A stretch of 64,000 nucleotides of DNA from Clostridiales bacterium (GCA_021204045.1 JAJQAA010000065.1:1-64000); one strand, 5' to 3'; counted from the stretch's first letter, positions 16,368 to 25,008 are shown. Notes: generated by a model from the letters alone, not told the origin. A program made the numbers and translations.

Positions 16368-17435
16368 CTAAGCCTGCGGCCCCGCCGTATGGTGCATCGC
16401 CGGGGGCTTCACGTTGAAGTTGGAGCGGTACTCCGTCTCGTGCCAGAAGATATCCTCCGCCACCAGGCACTCCGGATTCAGCTTTACGCCGTCCAGAATC
16501 AGCTCCTTGAATTTCTTGTAACCCGCGCGGTCGATCAGATGGCCGCCATGCAGGTACTCCGGCTTGTAATCCATCACCCACGCCGAGAACTTCTGCCAGT
16601 TTTTCAGTACCCCTAGCACCACGTCCTCGCTCGCCCAGTTTAAGAACATCTTGCCCGTGCGCGGCGTCTGGCGGCCGGTACGCCCGCCGAGGATCACGCG
16701 GTAGAGCGGCTCCTCCCGCCTCGTCCACGCGCTGGTCGGGCAGGCCTTCACGCACTCGCCGCACCCCACACAGCAGCAGGGATCCTTATCAATGCGCCCG
16801 CTTCCTTCATTTAACGACAGCACGCGGGTGGCCCCATGCTCGCAGGCCCGCACGCAGGCGCCGCACCCGATACAACGCTCCGGGTGGTAATCGATCTTCG
16901 AGACCCCGATAATACCGAAATCGCACATATGTGCCTTGTTGCAATCGTTCGGGCAGCCGGAAATATTGATCTTGATGTGGTAATGGCTCGGGAAGATGAT
17001 CGGCTCGATCTTCCTCGCCAGCTCAAACGTGTTAATGTTGCCGCAGATGCAATGGTAGTTGCCGATGCAGCCCGTGATGTTGCGCGCGCCGATCGTCGGG
17101 TAACCCGCTTTCGGATCCCACGGCTGCGGCTCATGCGCAACCTGATCCATGTCCACCGAGCAGAGTTCCTCATCGACCTCACGGATGTAGGTCTCCAGGT
17201 ACTCGTTCACCTCCGGGATTTTATCGTACTTGATCCCCGTAATGTCAAAGGTCTGGCGGGTACCGAAGTGGAAATTCCCGTCGCCCCAGGTATTGGCGAT
17301 ATGCTGGACCATCGTAAGGTATTTCGCGTCCACCGTACCGCCCGGCACGCGCAGCTGCAGCATAAATTCCCCAGGCACCTTGGACTGCCGAAAGCAATTG
17401 AGACGCAGTTTCTTTATATTAATATCATGGTTCAT
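16368..17435 (-). CDS. asrC: Anaerobic sulfite reductase subunit C (siroheme subunit)
   Basis: AsrC carries the siroheme-[4Fe-4S] centre that reduces sulfite to sulfide. The coupled-centre cysteines are seen in TGCIGNYHCICGN and SGCPNDCNKAH. A two-cluster ferredoxin insert follows (ERCIGCGACVRACEHG and CCCVGCGECVKACP). The length of 355 residues is slightly above the common size, with extra residues at the C-terminus. It starts 18 bases after asrB ends, with GGAGAGAGG-like sequence upstream. The cytoplasmic AsrABC complex uses NADH through AsrB. The enzyme is typical of anaerobic Firmicutes and enterobacteria. Confidence 0.96.
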   Translation of the reverse strand: MNHDINIKKLRLNCFRQSKVPGEFMLQLRVPGGTVDAKYLTMVQHIANTWGDGNFHFGTRQTFDITGIKYDKIPEVNEYLETYIREVDEELCSVDMDQVAHEPQPWDPKAGYPTIGARNITGCIGNYHCICGNINTFELARKIEPIIFPSHYHIKINISGCPNDCNKAHMCDFGIIGVSKIDYHPERCIGCGACVRACEHGATRVLSLNEGSGRIDKDPCCCVGCGECVKACPTSAWTRREEPLYRVILGGRTGRQTPRTGKMFLNWASEDVVLGVLKNWQKFSAWVMDYKPEYLHGGHLIDRAGYKKFKELILDGVKLNPECLVAEDIFWHETEYRSNFNVKPPAMHHTAGPQA

Positions 17436-17453
17436 CTGTCCTCTCTCCTTTCT

Positions 17454-18245
17454 TTAGTCTACCAGGTCCCTGGCAACCACATAGGGGAACACCGGCCCGT
17501 CGAGGCAGACGTAGGTCTCGTCGATCCGGCAGTGCCCGCACTTGCCCACCGCGCAGGACATCTTGCGCTCAAAGCTCATCCAGATTTTCTCCGAATCCAT
17601 GCCGTTTTTCAGAAGCTCCAGCCCGGTAAATTTCATCATTGGCGGCGGCCCTACCACGGCCACGGCGTAATTGTCCTCAAACGAATCCCAGGGGATCTCT
17701 TTGACAAACGCCGTCACCATGCCGGTGCGCCAGCCCTCTTTGGTGTCATTATCCAGTGTATAAATCGTATGGAATGCATCTTTCCACTGCTCCAGCTCCT
17801 TCTGGAACACAATGCCTTCCTCATTTTTAAAGCCGGAAATCAGATGAACGTCCACTGCGAAATCCGGCTGCGCGCAGCACATGTTCAGCAGCGAGCGCAC
17901 GGGCGCCAGGCCGGTGCCTCCGGTGATTACCACCAGGTGTTTCCCCGCAAATGCGTCCGTCGGCCATCCTTTGCCGTACGGCCCGCGCAGGAAAAGCGTA
18001 TCGCCGGCCGTCTTCTCAAAAATCACGTTGGTAACCTTGCCGACGTTGCGGATCGTAAATTCCAGCCAGCCCTCTCCCTGGGCCGATACGGAAATCGGGC
18101 ATTCCCCGATCTTTGGGATGGACAGCTGCATAAACTGCCCGTGGGCTACTTTCGCGTCCGTAGCCACGCGGAAGGTCCATTCATGGGCACTCTCTTTATG
18201 TACGTCAAGGATGGTGCACGGTTTTGGCTGTACCGGGTTCATCAT
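17454..18245 (-). CDS. asrB: Anaerobic sulfite reductase subunit B (FAD/NADH)
   Basis: AsrB takes electrons from NAD(P)H through FAD. The 263-residue sequence has a ferredoxin-reductase fold with FLRGPYGKGWP (FAD/pyrophosphate region), VITGGTGLAPVRSLL (nucleotide binding) and VVGPPPMMKFT. The C-terminal [2Fe-2S] cysteine cluster is MSCAVGKCGHCRIDETYVCLDGP. It lies 15 bases after asrA and 18 before asrC, so the three are one operon. Confidence 0.96.
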   Translation of the reverse strand: MMNPVQPKPCTILDVHKESAHEWTFRVATDAKVAHGQFMQLSIPKIGECPISVSAQGEGWLEFTIRNVGKVTNVIFEKTAGDTLFLRGPYGKGWPTDAFAGKHLVVITGGTGLAPVRSLLNMCCAQPDFAVDVHLISGFKNEEGIVFQKELEQWKDAFHTIYTLDNDTKEGWRTGMVTAFVKEIPWDSFEDNYAVAVVGPPPMMKFTGLELLKNGMDSEKIWMSFERKMSCAVGKCGHCRIDETYVCLDGPVFPYVVARDLVD

Positions 18246-18260
18246 GGCAGGCCCCTCCTT

Positions 18261-19298
18261 TCACTGCTTCGCCATCCCGGATTTGATCTCCGAAACGGCG
18301 GCGTTCATCTTGTTGACAGTTGCGGAAATGGAGATCATCTCCGGGCAGCGGTGCGTGCAGCGCCCGCAGCCCACGCACATATGGCTCTCGCCAAAGCGCA
18401 CCTTGTAATCGTGGAATTTATGCAGGACCTTATAGCGCATCCGGTCCCCGGCGGTGGCGCGGAATTCCTTCTGGCCCGCCATCTGATCAAAGCCTGCGAT
18501 CTGGCAGGACGCAGTGACGCGGCGGCGCTCGCCAACCTCCGGGTTGTCCCCGTAGATAATATCCCGCGTCGTGAAGCAGGTACAGGTGGAGCAGGCCACC
18601 GTACAGGCCCCGCAGGAAATACAGCGCCCGTCAAACTCCTTCCACATCAGGTGTTTCTTCAAAGCCTGCCTTACGGCCTTATCTTCCAGATCCGGGACCG
18701 TGACCTTGAGTTCATTTTCCTCGACAAAGGACGGCGTGTAACCGCTCTGTGGCATTCCCGCAAAATAAGCCGCAAAATCCGGGTCTTTCACCTCGGCGTC
18801 AAGGCCCTCCTCGGAGAACCGGAACGCCAGTGAATACTCGTCCGTCTTATTGCTCCCCATGGATACGCAGAAGCAGGTATCGTCCCCGCCATTGCATTCC
18901 ATCATCGCAAAACGCACCTTCTCGCGCATGCGCTCATAATAGACGTCCGTGAAGCCGCCGTTCCCCGCAAAGATTTTGGCCTGGACACGCTGCGCATTGA
19001 TGTCGCAGGGGCGCGCCAGGATCAGAACCGGCTTCGCCGGCCCCTTGCTCTCGCGGTACTCATCTTCCGTAAAATAGAAGAGCGCCTGCTGGATCGGGTT
19101 GATGACCTCCTTTGCCGGATAGTCCGACTTCTGCTGCCAGACGATCTCCGAGAATTTCCCCACTTCCCCGTAACGGATCACGTCCGTCGCCGAATAGCGT
19201 CCCTGATTGCGGAAACGCCTGGGGGCGTATACCCGGTAATCCTTCGCGAGCGCGGACAGAAGCGCATCCGCCTGCGCGATGTTTAACGAATATCCCAT
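18261..19298 (-). CDS. asrA: Anaerobic sulfite reductase subunit A (iron-sulfur)
   Basis: AsrA is the electron-transfer subunit between AsrB and AsrC. Two 4Fe-4S motifs are visible near the C-terminus, CISCGACTVACSTCTCF and CVGCGRCTHRCPE. The central LARPCDINAQRVQAK is shared with the related hydrogenase/sulfhydrogenase beta subunits. The length of 345 residues is normal. GGAGGAAGG precedes the ATG, and it heads the asr operon under the promoter at 19350-19378. Confidence 0.95.
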   Translation of the reverse strand: MGYSLNIAQADALLSALAKDYRVYAPRRFRNQGRYSATDVIRYGEVGKFSEIVWQQKSDYPAKEVINPIQQALFYFTEDEYRESKGPAKPVLILARPCDINAQRVQAKIFAGNGGFTDVYYERMREKVRFAMMECNGGDDTCFCVSMGSNKTDEYSLAFRFSEEGLDAEVKDPDFAAYFAGMPQSGYTPSFVEENELKVTVPDLEDKAVRQALKKHLMWKEFDGRCISCGACTVACSTCTCFTTRDIIYGDNPEVGERRRVTASCQIAGFDQMAGQKEFRATAGDRMRYKVLHKFHDYKVRFGESHMCVGCGRCTHRCPEMISISATVNKMNAAVSEIKSGMAKQ

Positions 19299-19349
19299 AC
19301 TCCTTCCTCCTGCTGTGAAAATTTATCTGACCCGTAAAACATTGTCTGA

Positions 19350-19389
19350 ATTATATCAAATTTCGTTAATGATAACAAGCTGTCATTAA
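19350..19389 (-). promoter_or_regulatory. asrABC promoter with palindromic operator
   Basis: On the minus strand TTGTTA (19373-19378) and TATAAT (19350-19355) are 17 bases apart. The inverted repeat TTAATGA-N10-TCATTAA (19366-19389) has its arms on either side of the -35 box. A DNA-binding regulator there would act directly on polymerase binding. Sulfite or redox control is plausible but the regulator is not in the window. Confidence 0.7.
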
Positions 19390-19430
19390 TGATGGTTTAT
19401 TAATTATGTTTCTTCAGCTACATTATAGCG

Positions 19431-19466
19431 AAAAAGCTGTCCGGCATTTGCCTGAACAGCTTTTTT
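19431..19466. terminator. Bidirectional intrinsic terminator
   Basis: AAAAAGCTGT pairs with ACAGCTTTTTT around a 15-base loop containing a small CGGC/GCC-like inner pairing. A/T runs on both sides let it work in either direction. It sits 33 bases after the stop of the lactonase remnant. Confidence 0.75.
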
Positions 19467-19498
19467 GTCTAACCAGCAAATCAACCATAACCATCAAA

Positions 19499-19849
19499 TT
19501 AACAACTCATTACACACACTGGACGAATAACTCCATATGCATTCTCACATTGCATGATCATGCCATCCTCACCAATACGTAAAACCGTTAATACATTTGA
19601 ATCTTGATTCGCACAAATCAACATATCATCGATCAACTCCACATCTCGAGGTGCACTACCATGAACGGAACAAATTCCTGTCAGCTTTAACCTTCCATTT
19701 TCAATAACTTCATATACAGCCACACTATCGTGTCCTCTATTGGAAGCATATAGGAACTTGCCATTCTTACTTACTTTGATAGCCGCTCCTTTATTCAATC
19801 CCTGAAACATCTGCGGGAGCATCGGTAAATCCTGAAGCACACTTCCATG
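19499..19849 (-). pseudogene. C-terminal remnant of a 6-phosphogluconolactonase-like beta-propeller protein
   Basis: About 117 residues match the last blades of the YbhE/Pgl lactonase family: GAAIKVSKNGKFLYASNRGHDSVAVYEV, then GSAPRDVELIDD, ANQDSNV and a VCVM end. A complete family member has about 340 residues, so roughly the first 220 are missing. Upstream, the frame runs into a stop in AT-rich sequence at the junction with the RpiR remnant. The DNA is much more AT-rich than its neighbours. A GTG at 19840 could still start translation but there is no convincing ribosome binding site. Confidence 0.8.
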
Positions 19850-19850
19850 A

Positions 19851-20299
19851 TTAATTAATTTTTATGGTCAGAGCGGTGGTTATATTTCCACACTCTATGC
19901 TCAGCAAATGCTTTTGAGAATCGGTATTAACAGCCAGGCAATTAACGATAACGTAGATATGCAGTTAGCCGCGACCACACTGGGCAACGGCGATGTCGCT
20001 GTAGGGATCAACTATAGCGGAGAAGCCCTCTCTGTTATTAATGCTTTAAAATACGCAAAAAAAATGGGGCAGCCACAATTGCCATAACGGCCAACCCAAA
20101 TTCCACAATGGCGAAAATGGTCACTTATCCTCTTTTTTACAGTCATAATATTCCTGATGATCTGCGTTATCTCCACCTTGGAAGCATCTGCGAAATTAGT
20201 GTTCTCGGCGCTATACAAGCCGAAATTCTGCGGCACCCATCTCAATTAGAACGCCTAAACATCTGTAGAGATGTGGTACGCAGTAGTCGTATAAAATAA
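19851..20299 (+). pseudogene. C-terminal SIS-domain remnant of an RpiR/MurR-type regulator, frameshifted
   Basis: Read in the plus direction this encodes the SIS domain of an RpiR regulator. NFYGQSGGYISTLYAQQM and GDVAVGINYSGEALSVINAL are in one frame. GAATIAITANPNSTMAKMV through the C-terminus RSSRIK is in the next. The frame changes at an A8-T-G4 tract near 20058. One extra base would restore the natural sequence YAKKNGAATIAI, so a single-base deletion is likely. The N-terminal helix-turn-helix half is absent and there is no start codon, as a TGA lies at 19848 in frame. The ORF-track entry at 20108 covers only its tail. It is adjacent to and divergent from the lactonase remnant. Confidence 0.8.
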
Positions 20300-20310
20300 A
20301 CTTCCCCTCT

Positions 20311-20808
20311 CTACTCCTCCACATACGGCAGCCGCAACGTCTTCATATAACGCCTTACTGCCCCGTCCCATTCCTGCTCTATCTGTTTATCAAGGGTAAA
20401 CATATTCAATGAAGTGCCGCTGACACAATGCAGCGTAAGATTTTCATAGCGAATATCCAGATAAAGACCGGCGATCTGCCCGGCCGTGAAACCGGGACTG
20501 ATACTTTTTAAAAATTTTTCAACATTCTCCGGCGAAAGCTGCAGCGTAATCCGGAAGCTTTCCGGCAGCTTTTTCCCGCGGATCAGGCTGTAACAAAATG
20601 GCCGCAGCTGTCTCCAGGAAGACAACTCACCGATCTTTTCCGCCTCCATCTCTTCCTCCGAGAAAAAGCCGCGGCGGGTATGACCATCGATTGTGAATGT
20701 GTTGAACGTGACGATCGTCGCCTCGCGCACCAGCCAGGAATCAAACGCTTCACCGACAAACAGCCGGGAGGTAAACAACCGGATATCTTCCATTTTCAGC
20801 GCTATCAT
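20311..20808 (-). CDS. Conserved hypothetical protein (DUF5721-like)
   Basis: A 165-residue soluble protein begins MIALKMEDIRLFTSRLF. It has no signal peptide or membrane segment. It resembles a small family common in Lachnospiraceae that I recall as DUF5721, function unknown. I prefer the ATG at 20808. The ORF-track start at 20820 has a GAGAGGG sequence directly abutting it, with no room for a ribosome. It ends 11 bases after the RpiR remnant ends and sits downstream of the foldase gene on the same strand. Confidence 0.6.
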   Translation of the reverse strand: MIALKMEDIRLFTSRLFVGEAFDSWLVREATIVTFNTFTIDGHTRRGFFSEEEMEAEKIGELSSWRQLRPFCYSLIRGKKLPESFRITLQLSPENVEKFLKSISPGFTAGQIAGLYLDIRYENLTLHCVSGTSLNMFTLDKQIEQEWDGAVRRYMKTLRLPYVEE

Positions 20809-20927
20809 ACCGTTTCCCATCCCTCTCTGTCTGGTGATTGCCGCCCGGATTGTCTAACCGTATTTTACCATCCGGGCTATCCATACTCTATCCCCATATT
20901 CCTGTCTTTTCCCTGCCTCGTTCACAC

Positions 20928-21914
20928 TCAGGTATCTGAAAAATATTCTTTGTAGAGCGTAAAAAAGTTTGTCGTCGTCGAATCTCCGCCCTCCGCAAAC
21001 GAGATTTCACGCCAGACGTCGCCGCGCAGCTCCACCGGATGTTCCTCCGCAAATGCGTCATAAATCGCGCCAAACGCCCGCGCCTTGCGCTGGATCGCCA
21101 GCTTTTCCTTGCGCTCCAGCGTCTTCGCCTCATCATAATCCTCAAGGCATCTGACGATATAATATTGGCCGTCCAGCGCGATTACCGGACTGATTTCCCC
21201 ATCCTCGAGGGAAAAAACAATGTCTTCGTATGCCGATGGGCGTTCGCCGCGGCCGATTGACACCTCGGATTCCTCATTTTCTGCGTAGGAACGCACCAGG
21301 GAAAGGAAATCACTGCCCCCCGCGGCTGCTTCATAAACCTGACGCGCCGTATCGGCATCGCTCACACAGATCTCCTGCATGTTGACCACGCGCGCCTCGC
21401 TGTCGCTGATCTCAAGATTAACGTCCTGCGTGAGCTGGTCAACCAGGCAGTTGGCGCGGTAATACTCCTCATAAAGTTCATACACGTCATCCACATCCGC
21501 GCCGATATAGGACAGATCCGCCTCTGTCAGCCCGTCATAATATGCCTGAGACAACTCGGTCAGCTGTTCCTTCTCCTGGCCGCTTACGCGCAGTTCCCTC
21601 TCGTCGGCCAGCAGATTCATCGTCTTGAGTTCCTTCAGAAATCCCTCAATCTGGCCGGTCAGATATTCTTCAAAGGTTGTGCCGTTTTCATCCACCTCGG
21701 CCTGCCAGATCTGCTTTGTATAAACGCTCTGGTAACGATTGCGCTCCGTAGCAACTACGAGGCGAATCTGGGCGTCCGTGTAGCCCTGGCTGCCGCTTAC
21801 TTCGGACACAATCGGTGAACTGCTCCCGCAGCTGGCCAGAAGAAGCACCATAGCCAAAAGAAGCACCGCGCCCAGCGCAGATGTAAATATGGAGACTTTC
21901 CCTGTTTTTTTCAT
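20928..21914 (-). CDS. Foldase-like peptidyl-prolyl isomerase lipoprotein (PrsA/SurA type)
   Basis: The N-terminal signal peptide ends in lipobox LASC, so the mature protein is a membrane-anchored lipoprotein outside the cell. A SurA-N-like helical region (about residues 45-190) precedes a parvulin-type isomerase domain. That domain's remnants are seen in SIGRGERPSAYEDIVFSLEDGEISPVI and DGQYYIVRCLEDY. The length of 328 residues fits PrsA-like foldases, which help exported proteins fold. The isomerase domain is divergent, so activity is uncertain and it may be chiefly a chaperone. It lies 69 bases after the HAD phosphatase gene. Confidence 0.82.
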   Translation of the reverse strand: MKKTGKVSIFTSALGAVLLLAMVLLLASCGSSSPIVSEVSGSQGYTDAQIRLVVATERNRYQSVYTKQIWQAEVDENGTTFEEYLTGQIEGFLKELKTMNLLADERELRVSGQEKEQLTELSQAYYDGLTEADLSYIGADVDDVYELYEEYYRANCLVDQLTQDVNLEISDSEARVVNMQEICVSDADTARQVYEAAAGGSDFLSLVRSYAENEESEVSIGRGERPSAYEDIVFSLEDGEISPVIALDGQYYIVRCLEDYDEAKTLERKEKLAIQRKARAFGAIYDAFAEEHPVELRGDVWREISFAEGGDSTTTNFFTLYKEYFSDT

Positions 21915-21983
21915 TCTCGTTCCACCGTCATTTTGCGTAAACTGTTGTTTGCGAGAACCACCGTAATTTTTGCCCGACTGGCA

Positions 21984-22766
21984 TCAAAGCAGACCCTTTA
22001 AGATCTTCAGTACACCGTCATTTACATTGCTGTCCGTCTGAAAACGGGCCGCCTTCCGAACCTCCGGTCTGGCATTGGCAACCGCGAAGCTGTAGTATGC
22101 CCGCCCCAGCATCTCGATATCATTGAGCTGATCGCCGAAAGCGATCGTCTCACGCGGCGAGATATTGAGATCTTCCTGCAGATGTCGCACCGCTTCTCCC
22201 TTGCTGACTCCGGGCGCGGAAAAATCAATCCACTGGCTCCCGGAAACCACGATTTTCAATCGGTCAGTGTATCTTTCACGCAGCTCCACCATCGCCTTCT
22301 CCGCGTCCGTCGGGTGAAAGATCGATGCTTTGATAAAATCATCTTCCACCTTGAGAAGATCGTCCACCCGTTCCAGACGGTATCGATATCCCTCAATCAA
22401 AAGGCGATAAAGCACCTCATCCTTTGAATCCAGATAAGCAACATCCGGCCCGCCAAGCATAATCTCCAGCCCCATGGCACGGGCATCCCTCACAACCTCA
22501 AACATCAGCTCCCGCCGGATCGTATAAGCATAAAGATTACGGCCGCAGCAGCCGATACAGGCACCGTTATCCGATAAATAAAATATTTTTTCCTTAATTG
22601 GCTCAAACGCCTTCTCAATGCTCGCCCACTGGCGTCCGCTGGCCGCGGCGAACTGCATCCCTTTTGCCCGGAGCTTTAAAATAGTATCAATCAGCTCCGG
22701 ATTCAGCGTATGGCCGCCGTCAGGCAGCAATGTACCGTCGATATCCGATACAATCAGCTTGATCAT
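21984..22766 (-). CDS. Cof-type HAD-family phosphatase
   Basis: This cytoplasmic phosphatase of 260 residues belongs to HAD subfamily IIB (Cof/YbjI). The nucleophile motif is DIDGTLLPDG at the N-terminus, motif II is AASGR, and the Mg-binding motif is FGDQLNDIEML near residue 205. Substrates are typically sugar phosphates or pyridoxal phosphate, and none can be assigned here. GGGAGGA lies before the ATG and a divergent promoter pair lies upstream. Confidence 0.9.
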   Translation of the reverse strand: MIKLIVSDIDGTLLPDGGHTLNPELIDTILKLRAKGMQFAAASGRQWASIEKAFEPIKEKIFYLSDNGACIGCCGRNLYAYTIRRELMFEVVRDARAMGLEIMLGGPDVAYLDSKDEVLYRLLIEGYRYRLERVDDLLKVEDDFIKASIFHPTDAEKAMVELRERYTDRLKIVVSGSQWIDFSAPGVSKGEAVRHLQEDLNISPRETIAFGDQLNDIEMLGRAYYSFAVANARPEVRKAARFQTDSNVNDGVLKILKGLL

Positions 22767-22800
22767 ATGTGAATCCTCCCTGGTTCTGCGCTTTGCTCTT

Positions 22801-22830
22801 ATCTTACCATATTTTTATAATATCTGTAAA
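22801..22830 (-). promoter_or_regulatory. Promoter of the HAD phosphatase gene
   Basis: On the minus strand TTTACA and TAAGAT are separated by 18 bases. It is back-to-back with the promoter of the YwaF-like gene. Confidence 0.55.
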
Positions 22831-22850
22831 CGGCGATTTAAGCCCTGCCT

Positions 22851-22879
22851 TTGACACCCATCCGCATCGGTGTTATACT
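22851..22879 (+). promoter_or_regulatory. Promoter giving a leaderless mRNA for the YwaF-like gene
   Basis: A near-consensus promoter, TTGACA-N17-TATACT, ends only 7 bases before the ATG at 22887. Transcription normally starts 6 to 8 bases after the -10 box, so the message should begin at or next to the start codon. No ribosome binding site is present. The ORF-track start (TTG at 22851) is the -35 box itself. Confidence 0.7.
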
Positions 22880-22886
22880 TTTTGGC

Positions 22887-23525
22887 ATGAAAAGAGAAAT
22901 CCGGATTTTGTTCGCCTGCGGCCTCGTTCTGCTCGGATGCGAAATTTACAAACAGTTGTTCTTATATTTTATATTCTTTGACCGGCAGTATGACTGGTGG
23001 TATTTCCCGTTCCAGCTCTGCTCGCTGCCGATGTATCTCTGTCTTATCCTGCCATTTGTGCACAGAAATACAGTGCGACGCGTGATCTGCACCTTTATCC
23101 AGGATTTCGGCATCCTGGGAGGAATCGCGGCAATCCTCGTTCCGGACGGTTTCCGGCATCTGCACTGGTCTCTGACCCTGCACGGCTACGCCTGGCATCT
23201 GATCCTGATCCTGGCCGGACTTTTTATCTGCCAGACCGGCCTTTCCGATCCCGGTCTCAAAGGCTGGCTGCGCACGCTGCCGCTCTTTGCCGTCTGCTGT
23301 CTTGCGGCCACCGCCATCAACGTCCTGGCTCCGGATCAGGCGGATATGTTTTACATCTCACCCTTTCACGACAGCGTCCAGCCCGTCGTGCGACAGCTTA
23401 CGCCCATTCTCGGACGGTTGCCCGCACATCTGCTCTACCTGGCGACGGTCTGCGCCGGTTCCGGAATCATCCACGGGCTTGCGTCAATCTTCCATTTTTA
23501 CAGCAAATCCCCCATCCGGAGATAA
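22887..23525 (+). CDS. YwaF-like integral membrane protein
   Basis: The protein has 212 residues and about six membrane segments. The WWYFPFQLCSLPMYLCL motif and the late DMFYISPFHDSVQP motif fit the YwaF/TMEM164-like family, whose function in bacteria is unknown. I start it at ATG 22887 because the upstream in-frame TTG lies within the promoter. It stands alone: the neighbours are a divergent HAD gene and a convergent MATE gene. Confidence 0.75.
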   Translation: MKREIRILFACGLVLLGCEIYKQLFLYFIFFDRQYDWWYFPFQLCSLPMYLCLILPFVHRNTVRRVICTFIQDFGILGGIAAILVPDGFRHLHWSLTLHGYAWHLILILAGLFICQTGLSDPGLKGWLRTLPLFAVCCLAATAINVLAPDQADMFYISPFHDSVQPVVRQLTPILGRLPAHLLYLATVCAGSGIIHGLASIFHFYSKSPIRR

Positions 23526-23542
23526 GAAAATCACACGGACAT

Positions 23543-24931
23543 TCACGCCTGAGCGCGTTCCACTTCACCCATTTTTCTCATATGGCAGCGAATCACGAGA
23601 TAACAAATGACATGCGCGAGAAACGTGATCGTCCATGAAATCGGGTAAGAATAATACAGCACATCCAGCGTCCGGTTGGCCGCAAACACCGTGAATATCC
23701 AGAATACGCGAAACAGACAGGCTCCGGTCAGGGAGACAAACATCGGCACGATCGAATGCCCCATGCCACGCAGTCCGCCTACCATTGTATCCATGAGACC
23801 GCAGATAAAATAAGGCGCGCATACAATGATCATCCGGCGCATGCCGTATTGGATCACCTCTTCGTCCGGGGAATAAATTCCCAGAAGCTGCCGGCCAAAT
23901 ATGCACGCACCGACGCCGGTCACAACGCCGACGAAGGTCACCATAAGCAGACAGTACACGAGGATTTTTGTCATCCTTCCGTATTTTTTCGCACCGTAAT
24001 TCTGGCTTGTAAAGCTCACAGACGTCTGGTACATGGCATTCATCGCGATATAGACAAAATTTTCAATGCTCGCGGCCGCCGAGCTTCCCGCCATCGCCAC
24101 CGAACCAAACGAATTGATCGACGACTGAATCAGTACGTTGGAAATGGAAAACACCGAGCCCTGCAGACCCGCGGGCAGACCGATCTTTAAAATCGCTTCC
24201 ACCCGGCGCGGCACAAGGCGCAGCCGCCGCAGGTTCAGATGATAGGGCGCATCCGCCACCGCCAGAGAGCGCACCACCAGCGCCGCCGAAACACACTGCG
24301 AGAGAGTCGACGCGAGCGCTACCCCGGCCACATCCAGCTTACAGACAATCACAAAAAACAGATTCAATATCACATTGATGATCCCGGCCGTGACCAGATA
24401 ATAAAGCGGCCGCCTCGTATCGCCCACCGCACGCAGAATCGCACTGCCAAAATTGTACAGCAGTGTCGCTGGCATACCGATAAAATAAACCTGCACATAC
24501 AAAATCGCGAGATAGAGCACGTCCTCCGGCGTACCCATCAGCGTCAGAATCGGCCCGGCCAGGCACCCGCCGACCGCAATCAGAATAAAACCGCCCAGCA
24601 ATGCCAGCAACATCGAGGTGTGGATCGTCTCTTCCAGTTCCTTTTCTTTTTTGGCGCCAAAAAACTGCGCCACCAGCACATTGGTACCGATCGATAACCC
24701 GATAAACAGGTTGATCAGCAGATTAATCAGCGACGTCGTCGAGCCGACCGCCGCCATCGATTCCCTTCCGGCAAACCGTCCGACCACAATAACGTCCGCG
24801 GCGTTGAACAGCAGCTGCAGGATACCGGAAATCATCACCGGCACTGCGAAAACCACCAGTTTCGTAAAGAGCGGCCCGTTGCACATATCCATCTCATAAT
24901 TTCTCGTCCGCGACGAGCGCATATGCATCAT
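23543..24931 (-). CDS. MATE family multidrug/metabolite exporter
   Basis: This 462-residue protein has twelve predicted membrane segments in two homologous halves of the MatE family. The first half starts LFTKLVVFAVPVMISGILQLLFNAADVIVVGRFAG, and the second has KIGLPAGLQGSVFSISN. It exports compounds using a sodium or proton gradient, with unknown substrate. GAGGAAAG lies 9 bases before the first of three closely spaced ATG codons. It has its own promoter at 24980-25008. Confidence 0.92.
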   Translation of the reverse strand: MMHMRSSRTRNYEMDMCNGPLFTKLVVFAVPVMISGILQLLFNAADVIVVGRFAGRESMAAVGSTTSLINLLINLFIGLSIGTNVLVAQFFGAKKEKELEETIHTSMLLALLGGFILIAVGGCLAGPILTLMGTPEDVLYLAILYVQVYFIGMPATLLYNFGSAILRAVGDTRRPLYYLVTAGIINVILNLFFVIVCKLDVAGVALASTLSQCVSAALVVRSLAVADAPYHLNLRRLRLVPRRVEAILKIGLPAGLQGSVFSISNVLIQSSINSFGSVAMAGSSAAASIENFVYIAMNAMYQTSVSFTSQNYGAKKYGRMTKILVYCLLMVTFVGVVTGVGACIFGRQLLGIYSPDEEVIQYGMRRMIIVCAPYFICGLMDTMVGGLRGMGHSIVPMFVSLTGACLFRVFWIFTVFAANRTLDVLYYSYPISWTITFLAHVICYLVIRCHMRKMGEVERAQA

Positions 24932-24979
24932 AATTTCACACTTTCCTCTGTTTGTTCATGTTTCTCAAGAGCAATCGCT

Positions 24980-25008
24980 ACTATAACACGTTTCCCATTT
25001 TGTGGCAA
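24980..25008 (-). promoter_or_regulatory. Promoter of the MATE exporter gene
   Basis: On the minus strand TTGCCA and TATAGT are separated by 17 bases, about 50 bases before the ATG. Confidence 0.6.

Noticed and set aside
22769-22981. Short plus-strand ORFs across the HAD/YwaF gap
   Set aside because: They overlap the two divergent promoters and are in other frames than the YwaF-like gene.
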